From: Saprospiraceae bacterium
GTDB taxonomy: Bacteria; Bacteroidota; Bacteroidia; Chitinophagales; Saprospiraceae
Direction of reading: 5' to 3'
Length of the DNA: 64,000 nt
NCBI GenBank assembly: GCA_016714895.1
Contig: JADKBV010000004.1
Location: 186,001 to 250,000, forward strand
Part shown: one piece after another, positions 8,674 through 17,121 of the stretch
How the letters are laid out: each line of letters starts with the position of its first letter
Position numbering within the stretch: position 1 is the first letter of the stretch
Notes under the pieces: generated by a model
The model's input: only the letters and a program-made list of their open reading frames with translations
The model's database searches: none
What the model was told of the DNA's origin: nothing
Position numbers and translations under genes: made by a program

Positions 8674-9780
8674 ATGAACAAACTCAATAAGAGCATACAA
8701 ACTGAAATCGATGCGTGGTACTTGTATAAATTGTTGGCAGATCATGAAAGTGATGCCGATGTGGCAGAAATTTTTCGTCAGATGAGCGAAATTGAAAAAA
8801 GTCATGCTTTGTCATTTTTACATAAATATAATATTCCTGCAGAGCCCTTTCCGGCACCATCGGCAAGAGCCAAAATGCTTGAATGGATTGGCAAAGTGAT
8901 GGGTTATGATTATATTCTTGGTGTGTTGATGGATACTGAAAAAAGTCTTTCAAACACCATTCTGAAAACAAGAAAACAGTTAAAACCTGAATCTTCATCT
9001 GTTTCTGATACAGCTCATGTTACCATCCTGAAAAATTTATTGGAAAACCAAACAAAAGTTTCCGGTTCCAATCTGGCAAGGTTTGAAAAACGACACCGTT
9101 CAGTTGGTGGTAACGCCCTTCGTGCTGCAGTTCTGGGTGGTAACGACGGATTGGTATCCAATTTCAGTCTGGTCATGGGTATTGCCGGAGCTACAAGTGG
9201 TAATGAAGAAGTTTTACTGGCTGGAATGGCTGGATTGTTGGCGGGGGCTTTGTCTATGGCTTTGGGTGAATGGATTTCGGTGAAAAGTTCTCAGGAATTG
9301 TATGAAAACCAAATGAATCTTGAAATGGAAGAACTTGAACTCAATCCTGAAGGCGAAGAAAAAGAGATCGCCCTGATTTACATGTCAAAAGGCATACCCC
9401 AGGATCAAGCCCGTTTTATGGCAGCAGAAATGATTAAAGATAAAAGCCAGGCACATTTGTTATTGGTAAAAGAAGAGTTGGGGATTAACAGTGAAGAACT
9501 AAAAGGTTCTGCCATGGAGGCTGCTGTAACTTCATTTTTACTTTTTGCCATTGGTGCCATTATTCCGGTAATTCCTTTTTTCTTTGTGGCGGGATTTAAT
9601 GCCGTTTTGGCAAGTACTCTTGTCAGTGCCATCGGATTATTTATCATTGGATCTGCTATAACCCTATTTACCAATAAAAGTATCTTGTTTTCAGGAATGA
9701 GACAAGTTGTTTTTGGTTTGGCTGCTGCTGCGATTACTTACGGAATCGGTAGTATCATCGGGGTACAGATAGCCGGCTAA
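8674..9780 (+). CDS. Ferritin-like/VIT1 fusion: membrane-bound iron (Fe/Mn) transporter, MbfA type
   Basis: This is a 368-residue two-domain protein. Residues ~1-130 form a ferritin-like (rubrerythrin/erythrin) helical bundle with candidate di-iron ligands in QTEIDAWYLY and MSEIEKSHALSFL. Residues ~145-368 are a VIT1/CCC1 transporter with about five membrane helices. Its conserved features are LGGNDGLVSNFSLVMGIAGA and MALGEWISVKSSQE. Rubrerythrin-VIT1 fusions of this architecture (MbfA) export iron and protect against peroxide. The gene begins 27 nt after czcB, and an A-rich spacer precedes its ATG, so it may be read through from the efflux operon. Iron or manganese as substrate is family knowledge and is not decided by the sequence. 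Confidence 0.88.
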   Translation: MNKLNKSIQTEIDAWYLYKLLADHESDADVAEIFRQMSEIEKSHALSFLHKYNIPAEPFPAPSARAKMLEWIGKVMGYDYILGVLMDTEKSLSNTILKTRKQLKPESSSVSDTAHVTILKNLLENQTKVSGSNLARFEKRHRSVGGNALRAAVLGGNDGLVSNFSLVMGIAGATSGNEEVLLAGMAGLLAGALSMALGEWISVKSSQELYENQMNLEMEELELNPEGEEKEIALIYMSKGIPQDQARFMAAEMIKDKSQAHLLLVKEELGINSEELKGSAMEAAVTSFLLFAIGAIIPVIPFFFVAGFNAVLASTLVSAIGLFIIGSAITLFTNKSILFSGMRQVVFGLAAAAITYGIGSIIGVQIAG

Positions 9781-9825
9781 TTTTTTTTCGAATATTCATT
9801 TTTTATAATTACAAAATTTCTTATC

Positions 9826-10308
9826 ATGAACGACGCACATTTGCATTTAGTAGTTAATCATTTTCCGATTATTGTACCGATAGTCGGTATGTTGATTTTA
9901 ATTGTCGGTTTATTGGCCAAGTCAGATTCGGTTCTCAAAACCGCTTTTGGCGTTTTTATTCTGGGTGCTCTGATGACTTTTCCGGCTATGTACACCGGGG
10001 AAGGTGCTGAAGAAATCGCTGAAAAATTGCCGGCAGTGACAGATGCTCTTATTGAGGCCCACGAAGAAAAAGCAGAAACTTTAGCAATCATCAACTACCT
10101 TTTAGGTTTTGTATCTCTGATTGGTTTTTGGGCTTTTATGAAACAAAAATCTTTTGCTAATTATATCGCCATTGCTGTTTTGGCTCTTGGTCTCGCAGGA
10201 ATCTATTTTGGCAAAATGACAGGAACCACAGGTGGTGAAATCAGACATACAGAAATCAGATCAGATTTTTCACTTCCCAACGGAGGTGAGAATGACCAGG
10301 ATGATTAA
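9826..10308 (+). CDS. Four-helix membrane protein, DUF2231-like
   Basis: This 160-residue integral membrane protein has four hydrophobic segments (about residues 13-30, 37-57, 88-105 and 112-130). It begins MNDAHLHLVVNHFPI, the His-containing N-terminal pattern of DUF2231-like proteins, in which paired His residues near helix ends may bind heme or metal. A large charged loop lies between helices 2 and 3 (EGAEEIAEKL...EAHEEKAET). It sits 45 nt after the ferritin/VIT1 gene on the same strand and is followed by a strong hairpin terminator, so it appears to be the last gene of the metal-efflux transcript. Function unknown; a redox or heme role is inferred only. Confidence 0.7.
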   Translation: MNDAHLHLVVNHFPIIVPIVGMLILIVGLLAKSDSVLKTAFGVFILGALMTFPAMYTGEGAEEIAEKLPAVTDALIEAHEEKAETLAIINYLLGFVSLIGFWAFMKQKSFANYIAIAVLALGLAGIYFGKMTGTTGGEIRHTEIRSDFSLPNGGENDQDD

Positions 10309-10336
10309 GCTTTATATTTCGCTTTTCCATATATAT

Positions 10337-10369
10337 TTTCCGGATTACATATTGATTGTAATCCGGAAA
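10337..10369 (+). terminator. Rho-independent terminator after the metal-efflux gene cluster
   Basis: A perfect 13-bp inverted repeat, tttccggattaca / tgtaatccggaaa, has a 7-nt loop and is followed by TTTTATACTTA. It lies 28 nt after the stop of the four-helix membrane protein and before apbE. Confidence 0.85.
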
Positions 10370-10407
10370 TTTTATACTTAAAAAAATATATCTTCCGTTT
10401 CATCTAT

Positions 10408-11331
10408 ATGCAATCATACACAGAAAAGATCAAACTTATGGGCAACCGGTTTGAGTTTACTGCCTGTCATTCCGATAGGGTTACTGCCGAAAAAGCGGTA
10501 TCAGCAGGCATAAAAGAAGTTCAAAGAATAGAAGCTTTACTTTCCACCTACAAAGAAGACAGTTTTACTTCATTGGTCAATCGCAATGCAGGTCAGACAC
10601 CTGTTGAAGTACCTCTTGAAATGATCCAACTTATACAAAGGAGCAAAAAAATATCACAACTTACAGATGGTGCCTTTGATATCACTTATGGAAGTATCAA
10701 CTCAGATTTTTTTAATTTTAATACAGAAATGAAATCCCTTCCGGATGCAGAAAAGTCATTGGAAGCCACCCGATTGGTCAACTACCGGAATATTTTGATT
10801 GATGAAATTAAAAACACCATTTTATTAAGGGAAAAAGGTATGAAAATAGGTTTTGGAGGAATCGGAAAGGGCTATGCAGCAGATATGGCCAAAAAAGTAA
10901 TGAAAAGTCTGGGCATTGATCATGGCGTCGTCAACGCCTCAGGTGACCTGACTGCCTGGGGGCATCAGGCTGATGGCAAACCATGGACGATTGGTGTGGC
11001 CAACCCGAATATCAGTCATCATATCATCGGCAGATTCGAAATCAAAAACGGGTCTGTAGCTACCAGCGGTGATTATGAAAAATATGTTATCATCGGAGGA
11101 AAAAGATATTCACATACCATAAATCCGGTGACCGGTAAACCAGCTGAAGGATTGAAATCTGTAACAATTATAGCTCCTTTTGCAGAACTCTGCGATGCAT
11201 TGACCACTCCGGTAATTATTGCAGGAGCTGAAACAGGCCTGCACATTATCAATCAGATACAAGGTGTCGAAGCAATTATTATTGACAATACCGATAAAAT
11301 GTATTATTCTAAAAACATTAAAATTTCATAA
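10408..11331 (+). CDS. apbE: FAD:protein FMN transferase (ApbE family)
   Basis: This 307-residue enzyme transfers FMN from FAD onto a threonine of target proteins. Family motifs are clear: LMGNRFEFTA at the N-terminus, LTDGAFDITYG (~90-100), GFGGIGKGYAADMAKK (~148-163), NASGDLTAWG, ATSGDYEKYV, and YSHTINPVTGKPAEG (~228-242). Length is close to the family core. Unlike most ApbE proteins it has no signal peptide or lipobox: only ten residues precede the conserved MGN. No in-frame ATG lies in the preceding stretch either, so as read it is cytoplasmic. The next gene starts 2 nt after its stop. That close spacing ties it to the DUF4266 lipoprotein and the DUF3570 protein. Confidence 0.92.
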   Translation: MQSYTEKIKLMGNRFEFTACHSDRVTAEKAVSAGIKEVQRIEALLSTYKEDSFTSLVNRNAGQTPVEVPLEMIQLIQRSKKISQLTDGAFDITYGSINSDFFNFNTEMKSLPDAEKSLEATRLVNYRNILIDEIKNTILLREKGMKIGFGGIGKGYAADMAKKVMKSLGIDHGVVNASGDLTAWGHQADGKPWTIGVANPNISHHIIGRFEIKNGSVATSGDYEKYVIIGGKRYSHTINPVTGKPAEGLKSVTIIAPFAELCDALTTPVIIAGAETGLHIINQIQGVEAIIIDNTDKMYYSKNIKIS

Positions 11332-11333
11332 AT

Positions 11334-11564
11334 ATGCGCATATCAAAAATGCATTTTAAAAACACAACTTTTTTTGTGCTTTTACTTTTGGTTCTTTCCT
11401 CTTGTTCCTCTTCCAGATCCATAGATCAGGTCTATATTAACGACGGTGAAATGATTCTTTCTGTCCGAAAAATTGAAAAATCAGAAGTAAGTTTTCAATT
11501 ATACCGCGAGGGCGCTTCGGGAGCCACAGGAGGCAAAAGCAGCGGAGGTTGCGGTTGTAATTAA
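11334..11564 (+). CDS. DUF4266-type small lipoprotein with GGCGCN C-terminus
   Basis: This is a 76-residue protein (71 if translation starts at the second ATG, 11349). A lipoprotein signal ends in LSSC at about residue 24, so the mature peptide would be ~53 residues on a lipid anchor. The mature part ends YREGASGATGGKSSGGCGCN, the Gly/Cys tail that marks DUF4266. Within it, EGASGAT resembles the ApbE acceptor pattern D-x-(S/T)-(S/T)-G-A-T of NqrB/NqrC, which would make Thr65 a candidate FMN attachment site. The two terminal Cys could bind a metal. It lies 2 nt after apbE and 19 nt before the DUF3570 gene, a gene order that recurs in other bacteria. Confidence 0.8.
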   Translation: MRISKMHFKNTTFFVLLLLVLSSCSSSRSIDQVYINDGEMILSVRKIEKSEVSFQLYREGASGATGGKSSGGCGCN

Positions 11565-11583
11565 TAATATTCAAATATAAGAA

Positions 11584-12795
11584 ATGCTAAAATTATCTTT
11601 GCATACCTTGTTTATTTTGTTTCTGAGTTTACAAATGTTTTCCCAATCCTTCAAACTCGATTCAACACAAACATATGGTAAAAGAAGCCTGAAATTTGAA
11701 GAGGCCAATATTGTGTCATCCTATTATCAACAGGATGGTAATCATTCTGCCATCACCGGCGGCATCGGAACAGAAAAACTTACAGACGTTGCCAATGTCA
11801 TTGATTTTAAATTATCGTACAACAACGGAAAAGGAAAAAAATATTATTTCGGTGGAGACATTGGAATCGATTATTACACTTCAGCATCGTCAGACAAAAT
11901 TGATACGCAGGTTTCTTCGGCTTCATCTTCAGATGTCAGGGTCTATCCTTCCCTTAATTATAGTGTGGAAAATGAAAAAACAGGTTTTGTAAAAGGCGGA
12001 ACTCTGGCATTTTCAAATGAATATGATTATTTCTCAGTAGGAGGCGGTTATCATATTACCAAAACTTCCCGAAATAAAAATACAGAGTTTGGTGCGAGAG
12101 CCAATATTTTTCTGGATACTTACCGGCAGATCGTAGCTTCGGAGTTTCGGGCCAACCTGCCTTCACGTCAACAGAGAAAAGGAGAAATCGGCAACGCAGC
12201 CAGAAATACTTTTGATCTGTCTATGACCTTATCGCAAATCATTTCGAAAAAATTTCAAATGGCTCTGACAATGGATTTTTCCTACCAGAACGGTCTCCTG
12301 AGTACACCTTTTCACAGGGTCTATATGAATGATGGCACCCTGCTCAGGGAGAATTTGCCGGACAAAAGATTCAAAATTCCGGTAGGTGTGAGAGCCAACT
12401 ATTTTTTGGGTGAAAAAATGATTATCAGGTCATTCTACAGATATTACATGGATGATTGGGGCATGAAGGCTCATACCTTCCAGATGGAATTGCCTTACAA
12501 AATCTCTTCATTTTATTCAATCACCCCTTTTTACAGATTTCATACTCAGACTGCCATCGATTATTTTGCTCCGAAAGAAAAAAACGTAGCCGGAAGTACG
12601 TATTACAGTTCAGACTTTGACTTGTCGGGATTTGACAGTCATTTTTATGGTTTGGGTGTCCGATATACACCGTTTAAAATCATCGCCGGTTTGTTTGCTG
12701 TCAGCCAGCTGGAACTCAGAGGAGGATTGTACAACAGGACCGATGGTCTCAATGCAGCGATGGTTTCTTTACATGTACAATGTAATGGATTTTGA
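11584..12795 (+). CDS. DUF3570 outer-membrane beta-barrel protein
   Basis: This 403-residue exported protein has a signal peptide (LSLHTLFILFLSLQMFSQS) followed by alternating amphipathic strands throughout. It ends in an aromatic strand typical of outer-membrane barrels (LRGGLYNRTDGLNAAMVSLH). The Ser/Thr-rich segment SASSDKIDTQVSSASSSD (~residues 100-118) is characteristic of DUF3570. DUF3570 genes are repeatedly found beside DUF4266 and ApbE genes, and this is the third gene of that trio. Role unknown. It may provide the outer-membrane component for the small lipoprotein upstream. Confidence 0.85.
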   Translation: MLKLSLHTLFILFLSLQMFSQSFKLDSTQTYGKRSLKFEEANIVSSYYQQDGNHSAITGGIGTEKLTDVANVIDFKLSYNNGKGKKYYFGGDIGIDYYTSASSDKIDTQVSSASSSDVRVYPSLNYSVENEKTGFVKGGTLAFSNEYDYFSVGGGYHITKTSRNKNTEFGARANIFLDTYRQIVASEFRANLPSRQQRKGEIGNAARNTFDLSMTLSQIISKKFQMALTMDFSYQNGLLSTPFHRVYMNDGTLLRENLPDKRFKIPVGVRANYFLGEKMIIRSFYRYYMDDWGMKAHTFQMELPYKISSFYSITPFYRFHTQTAIDYFAPKEKNVAGSTYYSSDFDLSGFDSHFYGLGVRYTPFKIIAGLFAVSQLELRGGLYNRTDGLNAAMVSLHVQCNGF

Positions 12796-13003
12796 AACAA
12801 CATTATGAACGTTTATCATATCAGAAAACCTGCCAGGACATGAAATTTTATCCAATGGCTATCATACAATGCAGAGGCAACCCAAATCCTGCGTTTACCG
12901 TTTTGTTTAATAGTTCTTAAGCTAATCTGACTTCCTTTACATTATTTATAAAAATATTATTACCGAAAAATCAGGAAAATATTTCATCAGAAGATTTATT
13001 TCC

Positions 13004-13011
13004 TAATTTTG
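13004..13011 (+). promoter_or_regulatory. Candidate -7 element TAATTTTG upstream of the ICMT-like gene
   Basis: This is a perfect TAnnTTTG match 37 nt before the ATG at 13049. No clear TTG -33 element was seen at the usual distance. Confidence 0.4.
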
Positions 13012-13048
13012 GCGGTTTTCCTATAATCTTTACAAAACAACAACATAA

Positions 13049-13804
13049 ATGGCCTTATTCCATGAATTTGAAAACCAAGGAAATTTTTTATTCAGATACA
13101 GAAGTTATTTACCGCTTTTGCTTTTCCCGCCTGCATTCTGGGTGTTGGCATATAATCAGCAAGAGGATCCGTATTTGTTTTCTACTACTCAGATAACCTG
13201 GCTGGAAATATCCGCCATTGTCATTTGTCTTTTTGGACTATTGATCCGGGTATTCACAATCGGATATGCTCCTGCCAATACTTCAGGAAGGAATACCGCT
13301 CAAGGTCAGGTAGCAGATACCATCAACACCAAGGGAATGTATAGTATGGTGAGGCATCCTTTGTACGTCGGCAATTTTTTGATGTGGCTGGGTATCGCTG
13401 TTTTAACCGGCGAGATTTGGTTTATCATAGCTTTTGTCCTCGCATATTGGTTGTATTACGAAAGAATTATGTTTGCTGAAGAACAATTTCTGATTCGGAA
13501 ATTCGGCGATGCCTACACCAAGTGGTCTGCGAATACCCCGGCTTTTATTCCAAAATTATCTTCATGGAAAAAACCTTTGATTTCTTTTAGTTGGAAAAAA
13601 GTATTAAAAAAAGAAAAAAATGGTCTTTTTGCTATTTTTCTGATCGTCCTTATTTTTGATATCTGGCTCAACTATTTGAGAACATCCGTTTGGGGTTGTG
13701 AAAAACCAATCCTTATATATCTGGCAGTGAGTACAGCCATCATGTATTTTATCCTGAAATTTATCAAATCCAAAACTTTGTGGCTTGATGAAGAAGGAAG
13801 ATAA
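13049..13804 (+). CDS. Isoprenylcysteine carboxyl methyltransferase-type (ICMT) membrane methyltransferase
   Basis: This 251-residue membrane protein has about six hydrophobic segments. The SAM-binding ICMT signature MYSMVRHPLYVGNFLMWLG lies at ~residues 98-116, and the following conserved EEQFLIRKFGDAYTKW at ~148-163. The N-terminus (MALFHEFENQGNFLFRYRSYLP) is the pattern of Bacteroidota proteins annotated as lipid A Kdo2 1-phosphate O-methyltransferase-like. Two extra C-terminal helices (~190-240) follow the methyltransferase core. The substrate could be a lipid phosphate or another membrane acceptor; sequence alone does not decide. A bidirectional terminator separates it from the convergent propeller gene. 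Confidence 0.8.
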   Translation: MALFHEFENQGNFLFRYRSYLPLLLFPPAFWVLAYNQQEDPYLFSTTQITWLEISAIVICLFGLLIRVFTIGYAPANTSGRNTAQGQVADTINTKGMYSMVRHPLYVGNFLMWLGIAVLTGEIWFIIAFVLAYWLYYERIMFAEEQFLIRKFGDAYTKWSANTPAFIPKLSSWKKPLISFSWKKVLKKEKNGLFAIFLIVLIFDIWLNYLRTSVWGCEKPILIYLAVSTAIMYFILKFIKSKTLWLDEEGR

Positions 13805-13870
13805 GGTAGGGAGATTTTTGTAGAATTCTGATTTTATCCAGAATCATCCAATTATAAAAATATTTCAAAA

Positions 13871-13908
13871 AAAACGAATGGCCGACTAATATGTGGGCCA
13901 TTTGTTTT
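13871..13908. terminator. Bidirectional terminator between convergent genes
   Basis: aaaacgaatggcc / ggccatttgtttt pair over 13 positions with one mismatch and a 12-nt loop. A run of A on one side and T on the other serves both strands, between the stops at 13804 and 13917. Confidence 0.75.
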
Positions 13909-13916
13909 TATTATTT

Positions 13917-15533
13917 TTATTTCAATAATATTTTTTGAACAGAAATCTTATCTCCTGCCCGCAAATTCAAAACCAACTGATGATGATTTTCAAATCGTTC
14001 GTTGGCTTGAAACTGATGTGTTCCCGGCATTACATTTCCTAAAAAATATTCTTTAATCTTTATGCCGTTTATGCTGTAAATAGTCAGTGACACCTCGGAA
14101 GGTATTTGTATGTCATATTTTATCTGAATATTATCAAAAGTCGGATTGGGAAAAACCAGCATACCTAATCCATTTTGGCTCTGAAGATTCAGATCATCTG
14201 TATCGGAAGATTGATTTTTGACCAAAAAAACTTTAAATATCCGATTACTGGCATTACTTTGACTTCCTGTATTGGTAAAAAATATGTTTGGCGCCGAACT
14301 GTTGATACCACCATAAATATAACCTATGTGGGTGGTGTCTGCGATCAGTTCGTCAAATTTTATCACCCCGTTTTCATAAACAGGTATTTGTTCATGGATG
14401 ATAAATTCAGAACCGGAACCCAATAATCCGGGCATTACACTTTTTAATTTGTGTTCTGTCATGTCACCTTCTTTTGACCTGGTAACTCTGGCGATAGTAT
14501 TTACAAACGGAACTTCATCGTCTCGGGTGAGTACTCCGTTATCATCATAATATTGGGCTATACCACCAAAAAACAAGGTATGCATTTGTTGTGAAGAACT
14601 GCTGTACAAAGGTATATGGGCACAATGGTAATGATTGTAATATTGATTAAAATCGGGCTGAACAGAATATCCGCTGCTGTCAATATGAACACAATTGAGA
14701 AACGGTAAATTTACATCTTTCTGAAAAACTCCTGAAAATGCTGTCAACCCAAATGTTCCGTCGGGCTTTATATGTTGTGCCACATTGTAGTCTCGTCGAT
14801 GTAAATTTTCTGCATCATATACTTCATCGCTGAAAGTCACACCAAGATTTACACCGTCATCTGTCAAGGTAAATTTTCGGATGGCGTTGGTATATTCCTG
14901 AAAAAATCCGGGACCAAAATCAGGACCCATCGGATTGTAACGACCTATAAATTTTTGACCACCTACCAGATAATAAGTTTCATACAATTTGTGCAGATAT
15001 CCACCGGTTACGGCCAACTTTTCATGTTGTATCTGCCTGAAAAATGAAACCATATCTTTATTGTTTATCACAGCATCGATGACTTGGGAAACATCTACAG
15101 CACACAGGCTGGCATAGGTCGTATGATCATTTAATGTCGCACTGAATCCATATCCACCGATGATATAAAGTCTGTCTCCTTCCTGATGAAACTCCGGGTT
15201 GGTAGCGCTCAACTGTTCGCGGATGGATGCCGGCAAAACACTATTTGACTTTCTCCATTGTTTTTTTTGAACAGGATCAATGACTATGATATCAGTATTG
15301 TGTCCTGCTACATCAAAACTCGCAAAAGGCTGCCTTCTGTGCAAACCGTCCAATCTACCACCGATAATCAACCACTTTCCTTCGTGTTGTCCGAAAGCAT
15401 AAGATTGAACGCCACCCAAACCACTTATTTCTATTGGTTCCAGCAAAACATCTGTTTGTCCGTTTTGAGCGGCGATAAAGATTTGACCGGTGAAAATCAA
15501 AATGACAAATAATAAATATTTCAATTCTTTCAT
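13917..15533 (-). CDS. Secreted kelch-like beta-propeller protein with T9SS type A sorting domain
   Basis: This is a 538-residue secreted protein. Its signal peptide (ELKYLLFVILIFTGQIFIAAQ) is followed by kelch-type blades, such as GKWLIIGGRLDGLHRR, RLYIIGGYGFSATLN and TYYLVGGQKFIGR, over residues ~40-430. The C-terminal ~80 residues begin LVFPNPTFDNIQIKYD and end in VQKILLK, the layout of a T9SS type A sorting domain, so export through the T9SS to the cell surface or medium is predicted. It is 63 nt downstream of a DUF2202 gene but separated by a strong hairpin. The function of the propeller is unknown, and no catalytic residues were recognised. Confidence 0.85.
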   Translation of the reverse strand: MKELKYLLFVILIFTGQIFIAAQNGQTDVLLEPIEISGLGGVQSYAFGQHEGKWLIIGGRLDGLHRRQPFASFDVAGHNTDIIVIDPVQKKQWRKSNSVLPASIREQLSATNPEFHQEGDRLYIIGGYGFSATLNDHTTYASLCAVDVSQVIDAVINNKDMVSFFRQIQHEKLAVTGGYLHKLYETYYLVGGQKFIGRYNPMGPDFGPGFFQEYTNAIRKFTLTDDGVNLGVTFSDEVYDAENLHRRDYNVAQHIKPDGTFGLTAFSGVFQKDVNLPFLNCVHIDSSGYSVQPDFNQYYNHYHCAHIPLYSSSSQQMHTLFFGGIAQYYDDNGVLTRDDEVPFVNTIARVTRSKEGDMTEHKLKSVMPGLLGSGSEFIIHEQIPVYENGVIKFDELIADTTHIGYIYGGINSSAPNIFFTNTGSQSNASNRIFKVFLVKNQSSDTDDLNLQSQNGLGMLVFPNPTFDNIQIKYDIQIPSEVSLTIYSINGIKIKEYFLGNVMPGTHQFQANERFENHHQLVLNLRAGDKISVQKILLK

Positions 15534-15551
15534 TTTTATGTGTTTTGTAAA

Positions 15552-15592
15552 ATATAAAGGTTTTGATTATCATAAAATCAAAACCTTTATAT
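15552..15592 (-). terminator. Perfect 16-bp hairpin downstream of the first DUF2202 gene
   Basis: atataaaggttttgat (15552-15567) and atcaaaacctttatat (15577-15592) are perfect inverted repeats with a 9-nt loop. The hairpin lies just after the minus-strand stop at 15597 and before the start of the propeller gene at 15533. It could be a terminator or an mRNA-stabilising 3' stem. Confidence 0.7.
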
Positions 15593-15596
15593 GTAT

Positions 15597-16202
15597 TTAT
15601 TTACTACAACTTTCGTGGCTGCCTTTTAAAATGGTATCATAAACGGTTTGATCCAAAAATTGAGGTTCGTAAGTTTTTCCAAAATTTGACAACTGATCTG
15701 TAAATCCGCGAATATGATTTCTGGAACCACAAGTCAACATTTCATACACACTGATCAGGTCCGTTTTATTGGTTTCAGTGGTAAGTAACATCAAATCATT
15801 TATATCCAGGTCTTCGATGGTCGCGCCTGCTTCAAAAGCATCCGTCAAAGATAAGTCAACTTTTTGAATCAACTGCAGATACAGCAATTGTAAATCATCA
15901 TTTTCAAACTGACCTTGCGCCATATTTTTCACAGGATTTTCAAGATTATATCGGACCAATAAATCATCAATGGTTTTCTGATGTGTCGACTCACTGTTGG
16001 AAATATTATTAAAAATATTGCTTCCATACTTATCGTATGCATACCGGTACACATCGTAGGCGAGTTTTTCTTCCTGTCGGGTGAATAAGAGACCTTGTTT
16101 TTCAGATTCTGTAAGTTGATTTACATTCTGATTGTTGTCCTCTTTATTACATGAAAATAAAAAGACCAACCCAAAAATACTTAAAATTATTACATTTTTC
16201 AT
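15597..16202 (-). CDS. DUF2202 ferritin-like lipoprotein
   Basis: This is a 201-residue lipoprotein with signal VIILSIFGLVFLFSC (Cys ~18). The body is a DUF2202 ferritin-like helical domain: LLFTRQEEKLAYDVYRYAYD, then NSESTHQKTIDDLL, AFEAGATIEDLDINDL and GSRNHIRGF, which carry Glu/His residues that could form a di-metal site. It shares this order of motifs with the gene immediately upstream (30 nt gap) and is probably a tandem paralogue in the same operon. It lacks the cysteine-rich tail of its neighbour. DUF2202 has no settled function; metal or redox stress is inferred from the fold and the sigma-factor-led operon. Confidence 0.88.
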   Translation of the reverse strand: MKNVIILSIFGLVFLFSCNKEDNNQNVNQLTESEKQGLLFTRQEEKLAYDVYRYAYDKYGSNIFNNISNSESTHQKTIDDLLVRYNLENPVKNMAQGQFENDDLQLLYLQLIQKVDLSLTDAFEAGATIEDLDINDLMLLTTETNKTDLISVYEMLTCGSRNHIRGFTDQLSNFGKTYEPQFLDQTVYDTILKGSHESCSK

Positions 16203-16231
16203 AATGTTAATTTTTATTATTTATACAATTA

Positions 16232-17035
16232 TTATTTACAACAAGATTTATTTCCCGACATATCTTTTCCGCCGGTTTCTCCTGTTTTACAACAATTTTT
16301 TCCGGAATTTTCGGCAGCACAAGCTTTTTTACCTGAGTTTTCACCGGCACAAGCTTTTTTACCACCATTTCCGGAACAGGACTTTCCTTTTTGATCAGAC
16401 GAACAACATTTTTTGTTTTCATTTTTTCCTACGCAGGTTTTGTTGTCGGAACATTGTTCGTGTTGACCGCTTACGATGGTTTCAAATCTGTTTTGACTGA
16501 TATATTGAGGTGAATATGGTTTATCATTACGATTCAATTGTTTGACAAAAGCGCGCAAATGGTTTCTTGAACCCAGATTCAGGGTTTCATATACCTCTTT
16601 CAATTCGGCATTTTGTGTTTTTGAAATGAGTTTTTCAAGATCTGCTATATCAAGGTCTTCAATCGTGGCGCCTACTTCAAAAGCATCTGTCAAAGATTTT
16701 TTTCCTTTGTTTATCAAAAAATTATACTGGTTTTGTAACGTTTGATTACCATATTTTCCTTCTTCGGCAATGTATGGGTCTTTGAGATTGTATTTTTGAA
16801 TCAACCCTTTTACCAATTCACCATGGTAGGTTTCACTTTCTTTGATATTGCTGAATACGCGGTGATTCCATGTTTTATACATAACGGAGTACACTTCAAA
16901 AGCGAGTTTTTCTTCTTCTCTCATCAACAATAAGCCTTCTTTTTCTTCGTCGGAAAGTGGAAGATTATTTTGTGAAACAAAAGCAGAAAACATCAAAAAC
17001 ACACCCAAAAAAACCATAAATGTTATGTGTCTCAT
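16232..17035 (-). CDS. DUF2202 ferritin-like protein with cysteine-rich repeat tail
   Basis: This 267-residue protein uses the ATG at 17035, which puts a signal peptide (MRHITFMVFLGVFLMFSAFV) at the N-terminus. An in-frame start 18 codons earlier would bury it. Residues ~25-185 are a DUF2202 domain (LLLMREEEKLAFEVYS, ESETYHGELV, AFEVGATIEDLDIADLEKL, GSRNHLRAFVKQLN). Residues ~190-267 are a low-complexity tail with about 14 Cys in CC, SCSGN, KACAGENSGK, KACAAENSGK and KSCCK units, Lys/Gly/Ser-rich and evidently built by internal duplication. Such a tail could bind thiophilic metals. It lies between a membrane protein and the DUF2202 paralogue, in an operon led by an ECF sigma factor. Confidence 0.87.
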   Translation of the reverse strand: MRHITFMVFLGVFLMFSAFVSQNNLPLSDEEKEGLLLMREEEKLAFEVYSVMYKTWNHRVFSNIKESETYHGELVKGLIQKYNLKDPYIAEEGKYGNQTLQNQYNFLINKGKKSLTDAFEVGATIEDLDIADLEKLISKTQNAELKEVYETLNLGSRNHLRAFVKQLNRNDKPYSPQYISQNRFETIVSGQHEQCSDNKTCVGKNENKKCCSSDQKGKSCSGNGGKKACAGENSGKKACAAENSGKNCCKTGETGGKDMSGNKSCCK

Positions 17036-17121
17036 AACTGAAAGATTTAAAAATACATGAATCAATATCGATTCATAAGGTATACGCAAGGCTTCCTTTT
17101 TTCTTTCAGTTTTTTAAAAAT

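Noticed and set aside
16132..16500. 122-codon plus-strand frame rich in Phe/Arg/His
   Set aside because: It is antisense to the two DUF2202 genes; the composition is the mirror of the Lys/Cys-rich tail.
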